Positions 35,420-47,185 of a stretch of 64,000 nt of DNA are shown one piece after another. Positions within the stretch are counted from its first letter, which is position 1; the number at the start of each line of letters is the position of its first letter. The notes under the pieces are model-generated. The model saw only the letters and a list, made by a program, of their open reading frames with translations. It was not told the origin of the DNA and searched no databases. The DNA is from Cyanodermella asteris. Taxonomy: Eukaryota > Ascomycota > Lecanoromycetes > Ostropales > Stictidaceae. The stretch is taken from positions 686,560-750,559 of the forward strand of contig UYJD01000004.1 of NCBI GenBank assembly GCA_900618795.1, in the 5' to 3' direction. Made by a program: the position numbers and the translations under genes.

Positions 35420-36811
35420 TTATAAGCCCATAGGGATGTATATTAGTTCGCCCCTTTTCTTGACCTCAATCACGTCGCCAACACGAACGTGACCAAGCTC
35501 CTTTCTCGGCACCATCTGCACTGCCAAGCAACCTGTGTTCTTCGGTGCGCCCTTGTCGACGTCATGGCGCATTTTCCTTATAGCCACGTCCGGGTAAGTT
35601 TTGTGGGCCAGACCAGTGTCAGGATCGACATTGGGCAGCTTGCACCTGACACAGCGAGCCACAACGTAAAACTCCTCGTGATCCAAGTGAATGTAGTTCC
35701 ACGATTCTTCCTCGAATTCCGGAGTGCCCTCAACGATGATGTTCGCCCGGAAGCGTCGCGCTCCCAGATGCGGAGCCGCACCCAGATCCTTGCCCTTCTC
35801 TTTCAAATACAGCTGTCGCGTCACCTCCTGTAAATCTCCCATGGCCTGCAAGCTGCTGAGACCGACAAGGTTGACCGGGTACGCATCGTTGAAGCCCGCG
35901 ATTGGCTGCCAGCCCAGCTCCTCCTTGCGTGGTGCATCACGGTAGACTTCCCGCATCTCGTGGGAGCGGAAGAGTGCAAACTCGATTCCCGGCTTATCTG
36001 CACCGAGGAATTCGAGCAGTTCCGGGCGCATGTGCTTTGACATGTTGATTGACGCAGCCTGTTCTCGCCAGATCTCGAAGTTCTCGATAGAATACTCGGA
36101 TTCGATCTGCTGGGTAGTTGGCTGGAGGGGCAGGTCGATGGAAATCGAAGGTCCCTGAAGTCTGCCCTGTAGAGCAGCAATCAGCTTGTCTAGCCTTCCC
36201 TGTGCTCGAGGGTTCGGAAAGACGATTCGCACGACCCCCTGCATCACGATGGAAGGTAGGGTCTTTGAAAAGTCCGGTGCGGACGGATCGGGTATCCACA
36301 ACTCGGTCGACAGCTTGGCCATCAGGGGAAACGATCGCAGCGTCTTGAACTTCCAGATGTCCTTTTCCTTCTGCGCGAAGCTGAACATTCGGTCGTACCT
36401 CAGGCCAGTCTTATCAACCGCGCTTTCGGCCATCTCTACGCCGGCGCAGCTCTTGACGGGGTAGATCCATAAGCTCTTGATCTTCCAGGACTTGCCATCA
36501 CCATCTGGGTCTCCATTTCGATACTTTCGATCGAATTCGTCGTGTATGAGGTTGCTCTTCTCGAGCGGGATGCCGAGCTTCTTGCATCCCGGGACTGCAG
36601 GGCCCTTGTACTCGCCAAATAGTAGAGCAATTAATCTTGCTATTGCCGAACAGCCCCGATCTGTGAGCCCGGAGATGAACAGTGACCCAAGTAGGATAGC
36701 GATTGCAGTTACAATCGCAAGAGGGCTCACCGAGCCAAGAACGCTCGCATTCTGGTACTTTCGAAGCAGCAGGACGTCTCCGGATGACTCGTTCGAGACG
36801 TTGCCGTCCAT
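35420..36811 (-). CDS. MOSC-domain protein (mARC-like, membrane-anchored molybdenum enzyme family)
   Basis: A 463-aa intronless gene. An N-terminal hydrophobic anchor (SPLAIVTAIAILLGSLFISG, about 27-46) precedes the MOSC N-terminal beta-barrel, which starts at IKSLWIYPVKSCAGVEM and is a hallmark of the family. The C-terminal MOSC domain carries RFRANIIVEG, ARCVRCKLPNVDPDTG and KNTGCLAVQM. The Cys in CVRCKLPNVDPDTG is the expected molybdenum ligand by analogy with human mARC. mARC proteins reduce N-hydroxylated compounds together with cytochrome b5 and its reductase at the outer mitochondrial membrane. Location and activity here are inferred. A palindromic CACGTG lies at 36843-36848, 32 bases before the start. 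Confidence 0.92.
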   Translation of the reverse strand: MDGNVSNESSGDVLLLRKYQNASVLGSVSPLAIVTAIAILLGSLFISGLTDRGCSAIARLIALLFGEYKGPAVPGCKKLGIPLEKSNLIHDEFDRKYRNGDPDGDGKSWKIKSLWIYPVKSCAGVEMAESAVDKTGLRYDRMFSFAQKEKDIWKFKTLRSFPLMAKLSTELWIPDPSAPDFSKTLPSIVMQGVVRIVFPNPRAQGRLDKLIAALQGRLQGPSISIDLPLQPTTQQIESEYSIENFEIWREQAASINMSKHMRPELLEFLGADKPGIEFALFRSHEMREVYRDAPRKEELGWQPIAGFNDAYPVNLVGLSSLQAMGDLQEVTRQLYLKEKGKDLGAAPHLGARRFRANIIVEGTPEFEEESWNYIHLDHEEFYVVARCVRCKLPNVDPDTGLAHKTYPDVAIRKMRHDVDKGAPKNTGCLAVQMVPRKELGHVRVGDVIEVKKRGELIYIPMGL

Positions 36812-37383
36812 GTTTCAACGTACAAGGGAGCAAACACAAGATCACGTGCCGAGACACTCAGACTCACACACAGACACGTATCAGCGACACGATTCGGCTC
36901 TGCAAAAGCACAAGCAGCGGTAGGAAGACAGGGACAGGAAACAAGAACAAACGGCAAAGGGACAAGCGATGCCGGGGCTCTTAGCACAACAAAAACGAGC
37001 AGCTCCTATCTATAAAGTCTCAAGGACTGAGACGGCACCCCCGGGGGAACCAAGTTCGAAAGCCAAAAAAGCGGGCCAGTTACCGGCAGGTTGGGGAGGG
37101 CCTTTTGCTGGGATTCAGGGTGTGGTCTCCCCGATGCGCCCCAAGAAAGCCCGCAAGGCCGGGCCGTCCCCGCCGCCGCGCCGCCGATATAGCACATCTG
37201 CCGGGAAAGCAAAGCAGCAACCAACAAACCCTCACCGCCTTGCACACTAAAGCCAGCTCAGCTTAATGCTGTCGGCGGAAAACGCGGGCTCACCTGTTTG
37301 AAAGCTTCCTGTTCAGATCATAGAACCGTAGGGTTGCCGGAACCGCCCTATCATGTCTTGTCTTCCTCCTTGGTGAACGTGCC
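36812..37383. other. Divergent promoter MOSC / RAD51-paralogue
   Basis: Short interval holding CACGTG at 36843-36848 (bHLH-type site, match only) and a TATAAAG near 37010. No gene is recognised. Confidence 0.35.
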
Positions 37384-38879
37384 ATGTCCCTCCCCGGCCT
37401 GAATGAGACGACTGCTAGAGCTGCTCCACGTAGGGAAATTCAACCACTCATATCTCTGCTGGGGTCAAGACCAGTCTCACTGACAAGAGTTTCACAGATC
37501 GTCTGCCGACTGTCTCCGCTGCCGCTGCGCTGCGAAAGTCTACAGGACTAAACAATGGCATTTCGACGGGCTGCTCACAAATCGATAACCTCCTCGCTGG
37601 CGGGCTCGTTCGCGGAAAGATTACTGAAGTCCATGGTCCGCCTGGAGCTGGCAAGACTAGCTTCGCGTAGGTGTTCTGGAATGTATTTGCATCCTGAGGC
37701 TGGAGTTATACTTTCTTTATCCTCTGTAGGCGATAACTAAGAGTGGTTACACGGCACTCGTTTCGCGATTCCACGTGGTTTTTTTGCTTTTGTTTCATCA
37801 TTCAGAGACAAGTAGACTAACGACTTGTTCACTAGAATATCCGCAAGCGTAACAGTCCTCAATGGCGCCGGACACGTTGCATGGCTCGACTGCGGGTATC
37901 ACATTTCGGTGCCCAGGGTAGAACAAGTCCTGCGCGGTTCGGGCAGCCCTTCAGGGCTTCATGACCACTCTTCGGCTGCAACGAGCATTACAAAAGGAAG
38001 CCGATTTCACCACTTTGAAGTTCCGGCACTTGCAAACCTGGTAGCATTGCTGCGTCATCCACCAACAGAGTTCCCACCAGCAGGGACCTCATTACTGGTT
38101 CTGGATTCAGTCTCGACGTTGTTTATCTCAGCATTTCCAAGCAATTACCACCCGCCGTCGAAACCAAATGCAAAGGAGACTCCACAGCAATGGGCTGCGT
38201 CACGCCGTTGGGCACTGCAGCGGGACATCATCTCGATGCTTAACAAGCTAGCAGCCGTCCATGACATCGCCATCTTGGTTACTTGCCAAATGGCAACCAG
38301 GTTTGACTGGGAGCACGCCGGGGGCAGCAAGCCGAAAGCCATGCTCAGACCAAGTCTGAACACCAAATCATGGACAGATGGCTTACACTCACGAATATTG
38401 CTCTTTCGTCACTGGGCCCCGCGACTGATTCGAGTACGTACCAAGTCAGGGACGACGGGAATCAGCAGCTCCGAGGTGATATGCATCAATAGGTATGCTG
38501 GGTTAGTAAAGCTTGGAAATGTTGAATACGAAATTTGTGGCCGCTTCGTACCGTTCGAGATTACTGAGGTATGTACTGCTGCAACGCATACAGCCCCTCG
38601 TCATTGACAATGCGACAGATGGGATTACAAAACAATGTTCAAGAGCACATATCCCAACCTTCGGCAAGCAGCGCTCCAACAGGGTCTATCAATCCAGCTC
38701 GGCCGCAATCGTTGCAAACGACTAAGCGGCACATTGGGCAGGTAGCAGACAGCGAGTCCGATGAAGAGGCTGGACATCTCGTCGGGACTCTGGATGTCGA
38801 CGACGTGGAGTTGAACGAAATGGGACTCACCAAAGAAGAGCAAGATTTGCTTGAGCTGGAGCTTGACAGGCCCGCTTAA
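37384..38879 (+). CDS. RAD51-paralogue recombination protein (RAD55-like)
   Basis: RecA/KaiC-type ATPase acting in homologous recombination by helping to load RAD51. Four exons were built by frame: 37384-37429, 37498-37666, 37836-38568 and 38619-38879, giving 402 aa. The first intron has GTAGGG, CACTGAC and TTTCACAG. The second is 169 nt. Before the Walker A comes GISTGCSQIDNLLAGGLVRG, the typical RAD51-family lead-in. Walker A is GPPGAGKT (63-70), Walker B SLLVLDSVS (about 158-166), and LVTCQM follows. The N-terminal helix-hairpin-helix domain of RAD51 and RAD57 is absent, which favours RAD55 over RAD57. The last exon is a polar, acidic tail (SDSESDEEAGH type). The start exon is the least certain part. 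Confidence 0.83.
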
Positions 38880-40602
38880 CTAATCGTAGGCATTGTTCCG
38901 GATGGATCATGACGGCTGACCTCTTGCTGCTTCGATGACATATACTAAGCTAGTCCTATAGCACGAGTCCAGCTGCACTTGATGCTCAGTCTTCAGACCA
39001 CGCAGGGCATTCACCGGCTGAAATCATTGCGGTCATTTCCCAGTCGGAATCTGTGGCAGAAGCTCAGTAAGAGCAGCGATACTAGGTGGTTGGCTGCAAA
39101 TTAAGATTTTACGAGCGGACCTTTCCCTCATCCAGCAGACCAAGAGAATCAGGATGGGCCATCTTTGCGAGCTGCTGCCGGTCAGAAGTGGCATTTTTGA
39201 GGACCCGAAGGAGCTTGCGCGGCGGTCGAATGAGCTGAGCTCTTAGCGCCCCCATTCATACAAGGAACATCATGACGATGACTCCCCACGAAGCGTCCCT
39301 AGATCAATCCCACGTGCTCTGCGACTGCATGTGAAACGATGCTCAAGCATAGCTGTGTCGAAATGCTAGCAGCGCCCTTAGCGAGACACGCAAAAAAAGG
39401 AAAGTCTTAAAGCACAAGCAGCAACCTGTCACCCGATCGTGGGCTCTTCTGCGCGATCGTGTAAGACGATGCACAGGGGTTCGGAAGGATCTTTCGGACT
39501 GAAACTGGGGAATGTACCAAGATAGTGGAGCTGAACAAGGACAACGACGAACCGATAACACCTCGCCTGCACTCATCCAAGCAGGTCGAATCCTCGCATA
39601 CCAAAGTTGCTGGAAGGAGTGTTTCTATCCCAAACTTGAGCATGCGGCCTGGTCAGAAGGGATTCTAGTTCGCGCAGCTCGGTGACAGGGGATCGGAGCT
39701 CTTTGCACCATGCACGGCCGTGGCCTCTGTTTTTCACGGAATATCAGGCGTGAGGGTGAGTGCTGCGCTGCATTCACTTTGACAAGTCCACCGGGCCATC
39801 ATTGCAAACTGCTTGTGATCGGATAGTGTTCATGAGGCTCCCGGCAGATACCAAAATGGTGGCACCGGCCAAGGAACCTGCCGATGGATAAGGTGCTAGA
39901 TGCTGCGACTAGAGTCAACGAACAAGCCTGCTCTCCTACCAAGCAGCCGACTTGATCAGTAATTGCGTGATGGTTGCGTGAGCCAGATGCTGGCGCTCTC
40001 GAGCCGAGCATTTGTGTGGTGTTAGGGCAGTCCTAGTGAATGACGGTCTTGGCAGCAGCACGACAGGTCGGCAAGACGCAGCCATATGCGGGGAAACACG
40101 GGGCAGCAACGGAAGTAGCCATCCAAGTACCTACCGCCGAAAAGGGGCATGATTGATAGGGCAACATACCTGGGCGCAGATTGTAGAGCGTGCAGGTACC
40201 AAGCATCTACAGGGCCCTCGAGAGTGCAGTATGTACAAGCGATTATTTGGGCCGGTTCTAGACCCATGGCGCTATCAACTACCCTGCTTTGTCTTGCAGC
40301 ATATGGGAGCTGTGACAGGCTCGTTTGACAAGCCTCGTAAGCAACGACGTTGATCAGCAAATATGGCCATCTCTGTGTCACCGACGCCCGGCTGGAGCGG
40401 CTGTCGAGAGATTGGCTTGACAGTCCAGCCGCGGCCATCGGCTAGGCCGTGGTGCAACAAATGTCACCAATATGCAAAATATCGCAGCTCAAGTGCAGTG
40501 TCGTGATCAGATACTTCTCCGTGGGGAACCTCGGGGAGACGTTTGTGGGAGGCACAAACGCCAAATCGAACCGCAGCCATGGCACGATGGCACCCCTACG
40601 CA
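38880..40602. other. Gene-poor stretch left of assembly gap
   Basis: Short unrelated open frames on both strands, the longest 138 codons (40022-40438, minus, with an ATG), with no known motif. I see no RNA gene or clear repeat. Confidence 0.35.
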
Positions 40603-41168
40603 NNNNNNNNNNNNNNNNNNNNNNNNNNNNNNNNNNNNNNNNNNNNNNNNNNNNNNNNNNNNNNNNNNNNNNNNNNNNNNNNNNNNNNNNNNNNNNNNNN
40701 NNNNNNNNNNNNNNNNNNNNNNNNNNNNNNNNNNNNNNNNNNNNNNNNNNNNNNNNNNNNNNNNNNNNNNNNNNNNNNNNNNNNNNNNNNNNNNNNNNNN
40801 NNNNNNNNNNNNNNNNNNNNNNNNNNNNNNNNNNNNNNNNNNNNNNNNNNNNNNNNNNNNNNNNNNNNNNNNNNNNNNNNNNNNNNNNNNNNNNNNNNNN
40901 NNNNNNNNNNNNNNNNNNNNNNNNNNNNNNNNNNNNNNNNNNNNNNNNNNNNNNNNNNNNNNNNNNNNNNNNNNNNNNNNNNNNNNNNNNNNNNNNNNNN
41001 NNNNNNNNNNNNNNNNNNNNNNNNNNNNNNNNNNNNNNNNNNNNNNNNNNNNNNNNNNNNNNNNNNNNNNNNNNNNNNNNNNNNNNNNNNNNNNNNNNNN
41101 NNNNNNNNNNNNNNNNNNNNNNNNNNNNNNNNNNNNNNNNNNNNNNNNNNNNNNNNNNNNNNNNNNNN
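40603..41168. other. Assembly gap (566 N)
   Basis: A run of N. Apparent open frames across it are artefacts. Its right flank is AT-rich, so a repeat may be hidden here. Confidence 0.99.
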
Positions 41169-41320
41169 CTAGTATAGGTCAAACGTTACGTATTACGTAA
41201 CGTTAGACTACGTTTTATTTTTATAATAGCTTATAAACTGTTAGCTGGTACTAGTCTAACTCAATAGAGTTGTCTAACGATTATAGTGCTGTATTTATTT
41301 ACGGACGGTTTAAGGAATTT
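41169..41320. repeat. AT-rich, RIP-like remnant next to gap
   Basis: Rich in TA steps (TATAATAGCTTATAAAC, CTAGTATAGG) and containing the inverted ACGTTACGTATTACGTAACGT, unlike the GC-balanced neighbours. It resembles the edge of a repeat mutated by repeat-induced point mutation. No coding remnant can be named. Confidence 0.45.
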
Positions 41321-44091
41321 GGGCCGGGCACTTATGTAGTCGGATTGGAGATTAATGCCCTATTCCATATTAGTTTCGGTCGCCATCTACGTTCCTTAAT
41401 CGATTGGCTAGTAGTAACGGATTGCGAAAAAGCTGCGCCCCTACGCTAACATTTAGCGTCTGTGCGGTATAGAGCGATGCTATATCCCGTGACGGAGAGG
41501 AGAAGAGGTCGAGAATCGAGAGTGAAGGTAAAGGGATGAGAGCGAGATTAAGGTGGCAATGCTCCAAGCGAAGACGCCCGGTGTGCCCTCGATATATGTA
41601 GCTTAGATATGGCAGAGCGGACGGGATGCCTCGTTCTCTACAGTCTGTGGTCGTATGTGTCAGTCACACTGTTTGAGTAACAATATAACTGGGAGAGAAA
41701 GTAGACGGAACCCGGTGAATCCGACGTTCTTAGAGTGCTTCATTGCGCACCACGGCGGAGGTCCTTGCTGCGCTCTGCTAATCGAACCATCGTTATGCAG
41801 TGTCGGGGTGCCCGTGATGCGTCGAAGTATCTGATCTGGCACACGTTCTGTGCCTAGCGGAGTGTGTGCTTGTATCTCGAGGTTGCCGTTAGGTACCAAC
41901 CTGAGTGAGACAGCGGGCGCCGATGTGAGTTGGTTAACAACTGCTTGCAGATCGTAGTCGGCCACTTGCCTTGAGTAGCTGCATTCTTCGTAGCTTCAGA
42001 CATAACAAATGCGTTCGAAGAATGCTTACCGTCTCATCGTACGATGCAGCTGCATGAAGTTATCGAGGCAGTGTCATTTCGGCTCATCAGGCGGAGGTGA
42101 GAGATGTGAGGGTATGGGGGTCGAGATCACGAAAGAAGCTGGTTGAAGATCTGCGATACAGTAGGTCATTCGCCTATGCGGATGCTTACAAGCGCAGATG
42201 ATCTCACGCAACTTCCATTTCGGCGTGGGTCTTTGGCCTCTTCGAGGTGGACGTATAATCACGTAAGAATGCATGAAGGGGCCAGGCCGCATGGCAGTCA
42301 CATAATGCGTGAACCATGAGGCATGTGCAGCAAGGCAGACAGTCTTGCCATTTAGGGCATGTCCTCACACGGTATGAATGGCCCTTGTCCAGTAACATCA
42401 CTGGTGGCAATTGCCACGACTGCAACACAGAAATAGAACGACTGCAGGAAGCTTGGGCGAGTGGTCTCTTCGGCGCTCGGAGTCTATTGATCCTTGACCG
42501 TATGGCACGGACTCGGCCTGCTGATACTGTCGAGGCTGACAGCCCTCGATTTCTGAACATGGATCGTTACATTGTGTGACATGTTCGCCTGTAGAACGCT
42601 CCCAACGAGATTGACGACAAATTCAGGCAAATAAGAAGGCGCAGGGATATTGTGGGAAATGACACTAGCAGGAAGCTCATTGTCCGTTGTTCAGACGAAT
42701 TTTGAAGTGCGTGGTATTCGATAGGGAAACCGTTTTCGTGACTGATACTGGAGCCGATCAGGCTGCTGGTCCCCGGAATTATGGCATTGCTCACGTCGCT
42801 GCACCAAGAACAAGCGTGAATAATAGAACATGACAATGAGTACTTTGGGCGCAAGGAGACGGGTAGTTACCCAACTGCAATGCTTTGACCGGCTTTTGCT
42901 TCCTTTATTGATGGTCTGACTTTGACGTGCTCAATACGCTATGAGGCTGGTAAAGAATAACACAACCCGGACTTCCAGAGATAGCTTCGCAATGGAACCA
43001 ACCCCGAGAGATGGAATTAACACAGTCGCGCAAGGCCATCCATGGCCCGATAAAAATAAAACACATGCTGGGGTGAAGGACAGAGCCTCAAGATCTGAAA
43101 CATCCGCAGGCTCGTGTCTGTTCGCGCGCGAAGAGTCAGAGTCTGCACGGAATATACACCGCCAGACTCGTGGCTGTCAAAACAGGCCGAAAGTGTATAG
43201 GTGTAGTGTGCTGTTTGACGTGAGGAAGGTATGGTCTGGCGCTCAGCTGCTTCGCCGAGTCTAAATTAGCACATCTCGGAGGCTGTGCGGCGCGGCTGAT
43301 GTGGGCGGCCCGCGCTGCCGATCCACTTCACCTCCCTCGAAGCGTCTCACCACCACGCCTACGCTCACAATCCACGCTCTTACGCTCGCTGTCATGTTCG
43401 GTTCTTTGCTTTCTCACACGGCGATCGACGCTATCTCTTACTGACGGCCGCCGCTGCTCCTGCCGAGTTGCAAGCTCCGGCGCTTCAGACCACCCGCTTG
43501 TGCCTATTATACATGATACACACTCCCCTCCCTGACACCTCATTTTGTCAAGTAAGCAAAGCAATGTCAGAGGTTAGACCCATAATAGGTCTTTTCTGAT
43601 GCTCTGAGACTTGGTGAGATTCTCCTAGGTCGAGATCAATGACAATACTGCGGCCGCCTTGGAGGCCAATCCACTGGAGTTACTGCAATGACACTCTGTA
43701 ACATGACTCCCCATCCGAGGCAAGCGTCATCTTCGAGGGGACATGCCGACTGTATGGGCTCTATCGATTAGCCGCCGACGAGCCTCCTCCCCTGGCCGCG
43801 TCTTATGTCGCTTGTCTGAAGATTCTGGCCGTATGTTGCTTGTGGGCATTTCTGCCTATGCAGTCTTACTTCATCCCTTCAGCTCGGTCCCCTAGTAATT
43901 ATCATCCTCTTCGTCTATATTTCCCTTGAATTCGTCTCTTCTTCATATTTATCAAGGTCCCTTCTTTCTGTATTACCATTTGTTCATGCACAGCCGCATC
44001 TATTCTTTCCAAACCACGGGCGTCAAGCAGCCCAACCGTCGATGACCAAACCTTTCCTCCTCATCTCAATCCTTTCCTACCTCGTCTTACG
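41321..44091. other. Gene-poor stretch right of assembly gap
   Basis: Only short unrecognised frames. From about 43860 to 44090 the plus strand is pyrimidine-rich (TTCTTC, CCTTTCC runs), as in fungal promoters and leaders, and likely serves the gene at 44092. Confidence 0.35.
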
Positions 44092-44955
44092 ATGGAAGGG
44101 CCAGTGCAGCCGATCCACCAGAATCTAGTCCTTCCTTCATCCGTTGACACCAGCAGGTGCAACCACGCTTGCCCTCACTGCTGCCCGCCCAGGCGCAACG
44201 ACGTAATGTCCTTTTTGCCATCCCAAGCAATCTCTGTACAGCAAGATATACCTACACCAACTCCGCATCACCAAAGACCTGTGCTTGCGCAGGGGTCGCC
44301 GGACTCCAGCGACCCCTGGTCCTCTCTTCCTGGCTTATCAACCAGTGCCTCTATTACCTCGGCGAATTCCCGTTATCATACACCTTCAGATCCGTTGGAG
44401 AGCACTTTCCAGAGTTCGACATTCCAACACCCAGGAAGTTACTCATGGCCATATCTAGAGCCAATGCAAAGCTCATACAATCATTCATTGGACAATCCCT
44501 ACTTGACCCTTAGCCCCGAAAGGCTCAGCACCACAGGACAGCTGGGGAGCCAGCTACACCGCTTCCTTCCAACTGGACTGGTTGTGCCTGGCTTGGTGAA
44601 TTCGCCCAGACCAGATCAATTCGTTCCGTCACCTACTCCGCAACTGCGAGACAGCTCGGCCGAAAACACCCTTTTGCATCGAGTTCATACGGGGCCTCAG
44701 AGTGGGCACCAGACCCGAGTGACAAAATCCCTTCTGAAGCCAAGGGCACAGCGCAAGATGGACATGGGCAACTATAGACGCGTGAGACGCATTGGTGCAT
44801 GTGAGCCGTGCCGTAAGAAGCACATGACATGCAAATGCAATCAACAGCAACGGGCGAGATCTGCATCATACGCTGATAATGCAGCGTCTTGCAAGAAACA
44901 TGATTATGGAGGTGAAGAAGACGACGGTAATTATGACGATGCGTTTGGCGGCTAG
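44092..44955 (+). CDS. Ser/Pro-rich protein with C-terminal Cys cluster, unknown
   Basis: A 287-aa frame from ATG 44092. Most of it is low-complexity Ser/Pro/Gln/Thr, as in fungal transcription regulators. Near the C-terminus (about 235-250) is RVRRIGACEPCRKKHMTC followed by KC. The basic RRIGAC lead-in and C-x2-C-x6-C spacing match the first half of a Zn(II)2Cys6 binuclear cluster, but the second half (C-x2-C-x6-C) is not evident. Two other Cys-rich spots lie at the N-terminus (CNHACPHCC). The tail is acidic. DNA binding is a guess. The frame could also be a fragment of a longer regulator. Confidence 0.6.
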   Translation: MEGPVQPIHQNLVLPSSVDTSRCNHACPHCCPPRRNDVMSFLPSQAISVQQDIPTPTPHHQRPVLAQGSPDSSDPWSSLPGLSTSASITSANSRYHTPSDPLESTFQSSTFQHPGSYSWPYLEPMQSSYNHSLDNPYLTLSPERLSTTGQLGSQLHRFLPTGLVVPGLVNSPRPDQFVPSPTPQLRDSSAENTLLHRVHTGPQSGHQTRVTKSLLKPRAQRKMDMGNYRRVRRIGACEPCRKKHMTCKCNQQQRARSASYADNAASCKKHDYGGEEDDGNYDDAFGG

Positions 44956-46115
44956 AAACCCTCGGCCTCGGAGTGCCAACGAACTCAGCGCCTGCTTTTC
45001 TCTTTGACCCCTCGATTATCATTTTTCTTTCGGATGGAAGATACTCAACAAATTCTCCATCCTCCTGCTTTCATCGACTGATATTCTCTTCGTGTACTTG
45101 ATCAATTACTTTGGAGATACACATTGGGCGTTGCATTACCCTCATGACCTGGGCGGCGAGAAATTTACGGCCAAAAAGCGGGAATGATGGTGACACATTG
45201 GGTTGCATTATTGAAGACGACGAAGCTGTTACGGTAATAATAAGGATCAGACTTACTGCAGTCGGTCAACGAAACGCGACGGAGCACAAGATAACGACCA
45301 TGAATTATTATTGCGCTGATTTCTGCCTGAAACCGATATTCCCGAGCATGGCATATGCAATGACGTCCCTTGAATGCAGTTGAGAACTTGGCGAAGCGGC
45401 ATGTAACATTGGCCGTCGGTGATGGCCGCCATGATGTGTTTCAAGGCAAAAGCCGCGGGCTGCGCTGCATATCCAGACAGTTTAGGATGAGGTTAGCTGT
45501 ACGCACACCTACCTAGGTGTGCAATTCCGCGCCGGATCCGCCAGGCTGTGTTCCAGATTGTGAACATCGATCATGTTGCTGCTACAGCCACGTGTTCGGC
45601 AGATACAGAGCCTTGTCTTTCAGGCTACAGTGACCGTCTGATTCGGTAGTCGCTATCAGTTTCGTCGATAATGCACACGCCGTCAGTGTGCGCCCATCGA
45701 TATGCCTAGATATCGCTGCATCTGGCAGGCGTGATAAACGTCCTTGAACGTCGTACCGGCCCGACCTGCAAAGATCCGGCTGACAAGTAGCACCACAATG
45801 TGCTCCGTGAGGCTCAGCCTCAAGCGTGAACTGGGCAACTTCAGCCCGATGCTCCCGCGCATCCATTCGCGAGCCACGTGGTTTGTTCGTTCGAGCGTAT
45901 CATTGCAGTTCCGCGGTTGACCTTCCTTGCCTCTCGAGCCGATATCTAAGGAAACCTCAATCGCAGCTCATCGCAGCATTCGCAGTTCGACGCTGGAGGG
46001 TGACGCTCCGACCACCAACAGGCTGTGAATCCCTGAAGACACCCTGAACTATCCGCGCAAAGATGCCTGAAACCGTTACCATAGCATATGGGAACTGCCA
46101 TCCTATGCACCGCGT
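44956..46115. other. Intergenic
   Basis: About 1.16 kb between convergent genes with no recognised coding or RNA feature. Confidence 0.4.
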
Positions 46116-47185
46116 TCAGCCCTTTTCTGCAATCCGTTTCGGCGCTTTTCGCCAGTGCCTGCTTTCGGCATTGACCGGTCCGCTCAACATGGCTGTCGCG
46201 TTGCCTTCAGCCGAGCGTAATCCGGAATCTTGTCCAAGCATGTCTACATTGCCGTTTGTGTGCGGCACCGAGATGTTCTGCATCAGGCTCTTCCACATCT
46301 CGTCTGCGCGCTGCGTGAACGACGGCTCCCTCTGCTGCTTCGCCGCAATCGCCGTAGCTTTTGCCGCCTTGATTTCCGCAGCCTTTGCAGTGAACTGCCG
46401 CAGTGCCTTCTCGCCGAGCTTGCCTTCTTCCGTAGCTCTTTCCCGTACTTTCTGAGGATCGGATTCGCGAGGCGGGAGGACGTCTTGCGCCTTGTACGTA
46501 TGTCGTGGTGGCAGTGGAGGAAACGAGGTCGGTATTGTTTCCGGACGTTCTCGACGTTCTGTTCCAGATAGAATGGTATCCAACAAGGCCAGCTCCCCTC
46601 TTGTTTCGAAGGCACTGGCCTCGACCTCTGCCACCTCCAACCTCGGCATGATATCCCTCTTGGAACTTATTAACGGGCCCTTCTCTTTGTGCGGATCTGT
46701 AACCGGAGGATCGAGGTGAGGTAGAAGTGAAGTAAGCGTAAGACTGTTCTGGGAGAGGGCGTAGAGGAAGTCCTGAGGTACCGGCTGTCGTCGCCTCGCG
46801 CTATTCATAGATTTCTGGACGGCGCGCAAGAAATGGGCCATATCTGTGAGTCAAAACCATCAGCTCGAATTCGCAGATTCGCGACTGTGAAGCTCGTACA
46901 CTCTTCCGCCATGGCTCTAAAGCTGTTCAGCGCAAGAGGCTGACAGAACTCGAACCCAACAGCTCCCAGCGCGAGCACCAAGGAGCGCTCGAGCATCTTC
47001 CTGATGGCTTCATGATCCTGAGACGCGAACCACGATCTCGTGTCCACTTCCTGGTGATGCATCAACCTGTGTCTGACCACCTGCGTCGCTCGTTTCTTCG
47101 CAACGCGCATGGCATCGGTGCTTTTGAATCCAGCGTCGCCAGCTGCTCGTTTCCGCGAGGGCGAAGTATGAGGGTCGTTAGCCAT
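46116..47185 (-). CDS. TAF8: TFIID subunit TAF8
   Basis: Histone-fold subunit of general transcription factor TFIID; it pairs with TAF10. Exons 47185-46900 and 46843-46116 give 337 aa; the 56-nt intron (GTACGA, CACAG) restores AEEYMAHF. The bromo-associated histone fold spans about residues 50-140: LERSLVLALGAVGFEF, ALNSFRAMAEEYMAHFL and PVPQDFLYALSQNSLTL. The TAF8 C-terminal domain follows as FPPLPPRHTYK, then ERATEEGKLGEKALRQF. That HTYK motif is specific for TAF8 among BTP-domain proteins. The C-terminus is Lys/Ala-rich and polar. Confidence 0.93.

Noticed and set aside
40022-40438. A 138-codon minus-strand frame with an ATG left of the gap
   Set aside because: No homology recognised and Cys/Trp-rich composition typical of random translation.
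40442-41200. Several 200-plus-codon frames across the first gap
   Set aside because: They consist of N; no real sequence supports them.
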